Shown here in pieces: positions 12,728 through 16,455 of a stretch of 16,455 nucleotides of DNA. A program made the position numbers and the translations under genes. The notes under the pieces are model-generated. The model worked only from the letters and a program-made list of their open reading frames with translations. It was not told the origin of the DNA and ran no database searches. Numbering within the stretch: the first letter of the stretch is position 1; each line of letters opens with the position of its first letter. Origin of the DNA: Bog-473 sp035534235 (GTDB lineage: Bacteria > Actinomycetota > Acidimicrobiia > Acidimicrobiales > RAAP-2); the NCBI GenBank assembly GCA_035534235.1, contig DATLSH010000009.1, positions 1 to 16,455 of the forward strand. The letters run 5' to 3'.

Positions 12728-13164
12728 CAGATCGCCACCTCAGCGTGACCATGGGTCCCGGGCCGTACCACGAAGCGGGCCTTGAAGGGCAGCTTCTGAA
12801 TGGCGCGCTCCAAGGCGGCGCGGGCCAGCACCTCGTCCACGCCGGCCAGCTCGAAAAGGATCCGACCGGGGTGCACGACGGCGACCCAGAGCTCGGGGTT
12901 GCCCTTGCCCGAGCCCATACGGGTCTCGGCCGGCTTCTGAGTCACCGGCTTGTCGGGGAATACCCTGATCCAGACCTTTCCACCGCGCTTGACGTGGCGG
13001 GTCATCGCGATACGGGCGGCCTCAATCTGGCGTGCGGTCAACCAGCCCGGCTCCATGGCCTGAATGCCGAAGTCGCCGAAGGACACCGAGGCGCCGCCCT
13101 TGGCCTGGCCATTGAGCCGTCCCCGCTGCGTCTTGCGGTGCTTGACCTTCTTGGGCATCAACAT
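12727..13164 (-). CDS. rplP: 50S ribosomal protein L16
   Basis: L16 organises the A-site region of the 50S subunit. The 145-residue product starts MLMPKKVKHRKTQRGRLNGQ and has ASVSFGDFGIQAMEPGWLTA (about 25-44), RQIEAARIAMTRHVKRGGKV and WIRVFPDKPVTQKPAETRMG. GKGNPELWVAVVHPGRILFE (about 86-105) and a C-terminal helix follow. Two in-frame ATGs (13164, 13158) are possible; the first is one base after the rpsC stop with AAGGAG ten bases upstream. A longer open frame inside rpsC is not used. The S3-L16-L29 order is standard. Confidence 0.97.
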   Translation of the reverse strand: MLMPKKVKHRKTQRGRLNGQAKGGASVSFGDFGIQAMEPGWLTARQIEAARIAMTRHVKRGGKVWIRVFPDKPVTQKPAETRMGSGKGNPELWVAVVHPGRILFELAGVDEVLARAALERAIQKLPFKARFVVRPGTHGHAEVAI

Positions 13165-13165
13165 G

Positions 13166-14212
13166 TCAGTCCGACTCCTTGCGGAAGTGCGGTGCCTCAT
13201 GGTGCTCGTGCCGGTTTTGGCGCTCCATCTCCTCGTCCTTGGCCAACTGGCGCTCCAGATCGTCGGGCTCGGCCGGCGCCGCCGGCAGCAGGTCCGCCAC
13301 CACCTCGTCCGTGGCGTCCTCTTCGGGGGCGTTCTCGCTGATGACCGCGTCGACCACTTCCGGCGTGACGTCATCTCCGTCCAGCAACAGGTCATCCATC
13401 AACTCGTCGTCGGACAGCGCACCATTGGTGATCGCCCCCGAGTCCTCCCCTGGGGCACCGAAGTCAGCCTTGCGCCGTCCGCCACCAGCGGTGATGAGGC
13501 GCCGCGGGCCGCTCTGCCCGGAGGTCTCCCCGACCGCCATGGCCGCCTCGCGGGTGATTTTGTCCTCAATGGACACCTTGTAGGGAAGGATGTCGCCCTT
13601 GTAGATCCACACCTTGACGCCCACCCGGCCCGACGTGGTGCGCGCCTCGCGGAAGCCGTAGTCGATGTCTGCCCGGAGCGTGTGCAGCGGGACACGCCCC
13701 TCGCGGTACTGCTCCTTGCGGGACATTTCCGAGCCCCCAAGCCGTCCGGAGCACTGCACCTTGATCCCCTGGGCGCCGGCCTTCTGGACGGTTTGGATGG
13801 CCCGTTTCATGGCCCGCCGGAAGGCGACCCGGCGGACCAGTTGGTCGCAGATGCCCTGGGCGATCAATGCCGCATCCAATTCGGGCTGCTTGATCTCCTG
13901 GATGTTCAGCTGAATCCGGTTCGCCAGTCCGGTGATCTCCTCCAAATGCTTCTTGAGCCGGTCCGCTTCCGAACCGCGGCGGCCGATGACAATGCCGGGC
14001 CGGGCAGTGTGGATATCGACCCGAAGTCGGTCGCGGGTTCTCTCGACCTCTATGCGGCTCACCGCGGCGGCTTCAAGCTGCGTCATCAGGTAGTCGCGGA
14101 TCTTCCAATCCTCGACCACGAACTCGCGGTAGTGCCGCTCCTCGAACCAGCGGGACTTCCAGTCGGTGGTGATACCGAGGCGGAAGCCATAGGGGTTGAC
14201 CTTTTGGCCCAT
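13166..14212 (-). CDS. rpsC: 30S ribosomal protein S3 with a long C-terminal tail
   Basis: S3 lines the mRNA entry channel and contributes to ribosomal helicase activity. The core runs MGQKVNPYGFRLGITTDWKS to about residue 212. It has a KH domain (the loop IGRRGSE at 76-82, after IHTARPGIV) and the C-terminal domain (GIKVQCSGRLGGSEMSRKEQ; GVKVWIYKGDILP). Residues about 213-348 are an extension: a Gly/Arg-rich piece (SGPRRLITAGGGRRK), a strongly acidic stretch (268-325), then a tip with RHEHHEAPHF. Ordinary S3 proteins have 210-280 residues. The ATG directly abuts the rplV stop. Confidence 0.97.
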   Translation of the reverse strand: MGQKVNPYGFRLGITTDWKSRWFEERHYREFVVEDWKIRDYLMTQLEAAAVSRIEVERTRDRLRVDIHTARPGIVIGRRGSEADRLKKHLEEITGLANRIQLNIQEIKQPELDAALIAQGICDQLVRRVAFRRAMKRAIQTVQKAGAQGIKVQCSGRLGGSEMSRKEQYREGRVPLHTLRADIDYGFREARTTSGRVGVKVWIYKGDILPYKVSIEDKITREAAMAVGETSGQSGPRRLITAGGGRRKADFGAPGEDSGAITNGALSDDELMDDLLLDGDDVTPEVVDAVISENAPEEDATDEVVADLLPAAPAEPDDLERQLAKDEEMERQNRHEHHEAPHFRKESD

Positions 14213-14914
14213 CTACTCGCCCTTCTCGTCGGCTTCGACCTGTGCCGATGCCGTGTCGTCTGTATCTGCGTCAGGATCTGCGACCGTCGTGGCGGCGCCG
14301 TCCCCGGTCTGGCCCTCGACCTCGTGCTCGACGGTCTCGGTGGCCTCGACCTCGTCGGTCCGGCCCGCCGCGTCATCGGACACGTCATCGTCAGCCTGCG
14401 CGGCCGCCACCTCGGCCTCGGCCACCGCCTGCGCGGCGCGACGGCGCGAGAGGCGCCCGGAAAGGTCGGCCCGACGGCGTGAGGCGTCGACCCGGCGTGA
14501 GCGGTTGGCGCTGACCGCCTCCATCCTGGCGCGCCGAAGCTCAAGCTTCTCGGCCGGCAGCCGGCTCACAATGATGGTGATGTGGCAGGTCCGCTTGCGG
14601 ATCCGCGTGGCCCGACCGCGGGCCCTCGGACGCCAACGCTTGGCCGTCGTGCTTTCGTCGGCGTAGCAGGCCGATACGTAGAGCTCGTTGGGATTCTGGT
14701 GGTCATTGTGCGCGGCGTTGGCCACGGCGGAGGCCAGCACCTTGCCGATGACTTCGGCGGCCTCGCGCTCGGTCCCCGTCAGGATCTCGGCGGCGCGGTC
14801 GACGTCCTGGCCCCGTATGAGATCGAGTACCTGGCGGGCCTTGGAGGCTGACATCCCGCTGTGGCGCAGCATGGCGCGGGTGCCGGGCCGCTCGTTGGTC
14901 TTGGTGGCGGTCAT
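14213..14914 (-). CDS. rplV: 50S ribosomal protein L22 with a basic-then-acidic C-terminal tail
   Basis: L22 lines the polypeptide exit tunnel with a beta hairpin. The core (about 12-117) has RAMLRHSGMSASKARQVLDL, AAEVIGKVLASAVANAAHN, the tunnel hairpin around YADESTTAKRWRPRARGRAT and RKRTCHITIIVS. The usual protein ends there at 110-120 residues. This one continues to 233: an arginine-rich segment at 119-160 (RSRRVDASRRRADLSGRLSR), an Ala/Glu stretch, then a low-complexity acidic tail with few basic residues. Composition and frame are consistent to the stop, and the rpsC ATG follows at once, so the tail is real coding sequence. The ATG abuts the rpsS stop. Confidence 0.96.
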   Translation of the reverse strand: MTATKTNERPGTRAMLRHSGMSASKARQVLDLIRGQDVDRAAEILTGTEREAAEVIGKVLASAVANAAHNDHQNPNELYVSACYADESTTAKRWRPRARGRATRIRKRTCHITIIVSRLPAEKLELRRARMEAVSANRSRRVDASRRRADLSGRLSRRRAAQAVAEAEVAAAQADDDVSDDAAGRTDEVEATETVEHEVEGQTGDGAATTVADPDADTDDTASAQVEADEKGE

Positions 14915-15193
14915 TCAGCGACGCGCTCCCCGCTCCTGCCCGGCGTGGTACCGGAAGGTGCGTGTCGGGGCGAACTCGCCCAGCTTGTGACCCACCATCG
15001 ACTCGGTCACGTAGACCGGGATATGGCGGCGCCCGTCGTGCACGGCGATGGTGTGCCCCACCATGTCGGGGATGATGGTGGACCGTCGTGACCAGGTCTT
15101 GATGACCTTCTTCTCCCCACTGGAGTTGAGCACGTCCACCTTCTTCAACAGGTGGTCGTCGACGAATGGGCCCTTCTTCAAGCTACGCGGCAT
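14915..15193 (-). CDS. rpsS: 30S ribosomal protein S19
   Basis: S19 sits in the 30S head with S13 and contacts the A-site finger and tRNA region. The 92-residue product begins MPRSLKKGPFVDDHLLKKVD, followed by KKVIKTWSRRSTIIPDMVGH (28-47), HTIAVHDGRRHIPVYVTESM and VGHKLGEFAPTRTFR. Its length and motifs are standard, with no extension. ATG at 15193 has a modest AAGGG upstream, in the 18-base gap after rplB. Confidence 0.98.
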   Translation of the reverse strand: MPRSLKKGPFVDDHLLKKVDVLNSSGEKKVIKTWSRRSTIIPDMVGHTIAVHDGRRHIPVYVTESMVGHKLGEFAPTRTFRYHAGQERGARR

Positions 15194-15211
15194 GGATCAC
15201 TAACCCTTCGC

Positions 15212-16048
15212 CTATCGCCGCGCGCCGCGGGTGCGGCGCCGACGGACGATCATCGAATCGGACTTCTTGTTGCGCGAACGGGTGCGGCCTTCGGCCTTGC
15301 CCCAGGGCGACACCGGATGGCGCCCTCCCGAGGACTTGCCCTCGCCCCCGCCGAGCGGGTGGTCAACCGGGTTCATGGCCACGCCGCGGGTCTGGGGGCG
15401 CTTGCCCTTCCAGCGGTTACGACCGGCCTTCCCGATCTTGATCAACTCGGCTTCGGCGTTGCCGACCACGCCCAGCGTGCCCCGGCAGTCGATGGAGACC
15501 CGCCGCATTTCGGTGGAGGGGAGCCGCAGGGTCGCGAAGGCGCCTTCCTTGGCGACCAGCTGAATACTCATGCCCGCACCGCGGGCCATCTTCCCGCCGC
15601 CGCCGGGCCGCAACTCGACATTGTGGATGGTCGAGCCGACCGGGATGTAGCGCAGCGGCAACGCGTTGCCCGGCCGGATGTCGGCCCCCTGGCCACTCTG
15701 GACCTTGTCATCCACCTTGAGGCCGGCCGGGGCCAGGATGTAGCGCTTCTCACCATCGGCGTAGTGCAAAAGCGCGATGCGGGCATTGCGATTGGGGTCG
15801 TACTCAATGGACGCCACGCGGGCCGGGACGCCGTCCTTCTCCCGGCGGAAGTCGATGATCCGGTACTGCTGCTTGTGCCCGCCACCGCGGTGACGAGCCG
15901 TCTTGCGGCCATGGTTGTTGCGCCCTCCCGAACCGGGGTTGGGGGCGAGGAGAGACTTCTCGGGACGATCGCGGGTGATCTCGGAGAAGTCCGAAACCGT
16001 CTGGAAGCGCCGGCCGGGGCTGGTGGGTTTGCGTGAGCGGAGTGCCAT
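15212..16048 (-). CDS. rplB: 50S ribosomal protein L2
   Basis: L2 is required for subunit association and peptidyl-transferase activity. The 278-residue product starts MALRSRKPTSPGRRFQTVSD and shows GGRNNHGRKTARHRGGGHKQ, RVASIEYDPNRNARIALLHY, YIPVGSTIHNVELRPGGGGK and ARGAGMSIQLVAKEG. The hallmark RGVAMNPVDHPLGGGEGK carries the conserved functional histidine at position 230, and the C-terminus is arginine-rich. The length is typical. ATG at 16048, 16 bases after rplW, is chosen on the family N-terminus; the frame extends upstream into rplW only as an open shadow. Confidence 0.98.
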   Translation of the reverse strand: MALRSRKPTSPGRRFQTVSDFSEITRDRPEKSLLAPNPGSGGRNNHGRKTARHRGGGHKQQYRIIDFRREKDGVPARVASIEYDPNRNARIALLHYADGEKRYILAPAGLKVDDKVQSGQGADIRPGNALPLRYIPVGSTIHNVELRPGGGGKMARGAGMSIQLVAKEGAFATLRLPSTEMRRVSIDCRGTLGVVGNAEAELIKIGKAGRNRWKGKRPQTRGVAMNPVDHPLGGGEGKSSGGRHPVSPWGKAEGRTRSRNKKSDSMIVRRRRTRGARR

Positions 16049-16064
16049 GGGTGCGTGCCTCGAA

Positions 16065-16355
16065 TCAGCGATCGAACAGATCGATGGAGTCGTCGGGGTG
16101 GATGGTGACAATGGCGCGCTTGGTGTTGGGTCGGTGACCCTTGATGTTGGTGCGCCGGTTCCGGGTCGCCTTCCCCTTGCGGTTGAGGGTGTTGACGTTG
16201 GTGACGCGCACGCGGAACGCCTGCTCCACGGCATGGCGGACGTCTACTTTGGTGGCGCGCGGGTCGACGATGAAGACATAGACGCCTTTTTCCATGAGCC
16301 CGTAGCTCTTCTCGGAGACCACCGGCCTGATCAGCACCGACATGGCGTCACGCAT
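16065..16355 (-). CDS. rplW: 50S ribosomal protein L23
   Basis: L23 is at the tunnel exit and is the docking point for trigger factor and signal recognition particle. The 96-residue product begins MRDAMSVLIRPVVSEKSYGL and contains VYVFIVDPRATKVDVRHAVE (about 25-44), RVRVTNVNTLNRKGKATRNR and a C-terminal strand (KRAIVTIHPDDSIDLF). The ATG at 16355 has AGGAGGTG seven bases upstream, the best ribosome site in the window, although it overlaps the rplD end by eight bases. A second ATG at residue 5 is less likely. Confidence 0.97.
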   Translation of the reverse strand: MRDAMSVLIRPVVSEKSYGLMEKGVYVFIVDPRATKVDVRHAVEQAFRVRVTNVNTLNRKGKATRNRRTNIKGHRPNTKRAIVTIHPDDSIDLFDR

Positions 16356-16455
16356 CGGTGCCCACCTCCTCGGTCAGGGAGTCTTCCTCGGTCGCTGTCT
16401 CTTCCACGCTGACGGCCACTGCGGCGGGGGGGGACTCCGCCAAGGGGGACGATGC
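16348..16455 (-). CDS. rplD: 50S ribosomal protein L4, acidic C-terminal tail only (5' part outside window)
   Basis: Only the last 35 codons are present. The frame is fixed by the TGA at 16350-16348, which overlaps the rplW start. The residues are Ser/Pro/Ala-rich, then Glu-rich (VEETATEEDSLTEEVGTDA). No L4 core is visible, so the name rests on position: L4 is the gene before L23 in this operon. Ordinary L4 proteins end in a folded helix, so this acidic tail would be an extension. A run of eight G (16426-16433, C in the mRNA) lies inside, so a frame error upstream cannot be excluded. Confidence 0.7.
   Translation of the reverse strand, partial: ASSPLAESPPAAVAVSVEETATEEDSLTEEVGTDA

Noticed and set aside
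12727..13395. A longer L16 starting inside rpsC
   Set aside because: The extra residues are a shadow of the S3 tail; MLMPKKVKHRK is the normal L16 start.
13064..14482. A 472-codon + strand open frame opposite rpsC and rplV
   Set aside because: It is a shadow frame created by the GC-rich codons of the S3 and L22 tails, with no independent support.
15212..16234. A longer L2 starting inside rplW
   Set aside because: The family N-terminus MALRSRKPTSPGRRF fits the ATG at 16048, and the extra part is an out-of-frame reading of rplW.
1..16455. Mobile elements, CRISPR arrays, tRNA or rRNA genes, defence or biosynthetic islands
   Set aside because: None were seen. The window is fully occupied by housekeeping genes with gaps no larger than about 200 bases.

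Overview
The window is one uninterrupted ribosomal-protein superoperon from a GC-rich actinobacterium, with every gene on the minus strand. Its signs are GC-rich third positions, frequent GTG/TTG starts, a short zinc-type S14 and an actinobacterial gene order (S10-spc-alpha followed by truA, rplM, rpsI). The adenylate kinase with a GKQGAGKG P-loop, and the long charged tails on several ribosomal proteins, make me favour class Acidimicrobiia or a close uncultured relative. That placement is an inference; no rRNA gene is present to confirm it.

Read in the direction of transcription, from high to low coordinates: the S10 block is rplD (3' end only), rplW, rplB, rpsS, rplV, rpsC, rplP, rpmC, rpsQ (16455-11946). 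The spc block is rplN, rplX, rplE, rpsN, rpsH, rplF, rplR, rpsE, rpmD, rplO, secY (11949-6562). adk and map follow (6555-5141). After a 202-base gap that carries a probable promoter comes the alpha block: infA, rpmJ, rpsM, rpsK, rpsD, rpoA, rplQ, then truA (4938-947). A 126-base gap with a second probable promoter precedes rplM and rpsI; rpsI runs off the left edge about 13 codons short of its end. That is 32 protein genes, two of them partial, with no RNA genes, mobile elements or CRISPR arrays. No gene-free stretch exceeds about 200 bases.

The genes work together in making and using the ribosome: 27 ribosomal proteins of both subunits, initiation factor IF-1, the RNA polymerase alpha subunit, the SecY translocon channel, methionine aminopeptidase, adenylate kinase and the tRNA pseudouridine synthase TruA. 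Many junctions are stop/start overlaps (GTGA, ATGA, TGATG), indicating translational coupling.

No unknown system is hidden here. The points worth a second look are the infA start (no ATG, GTG or TTG is available, best reading CTG, with a three-codon ORF just ahead of it), long charged or His-rich extensions on L4, L22, S3, L29 and S17, two leader regions with promoter-like elements and hairpins, and a Pro-to-Gln change in the adenylate kinase P-loop.
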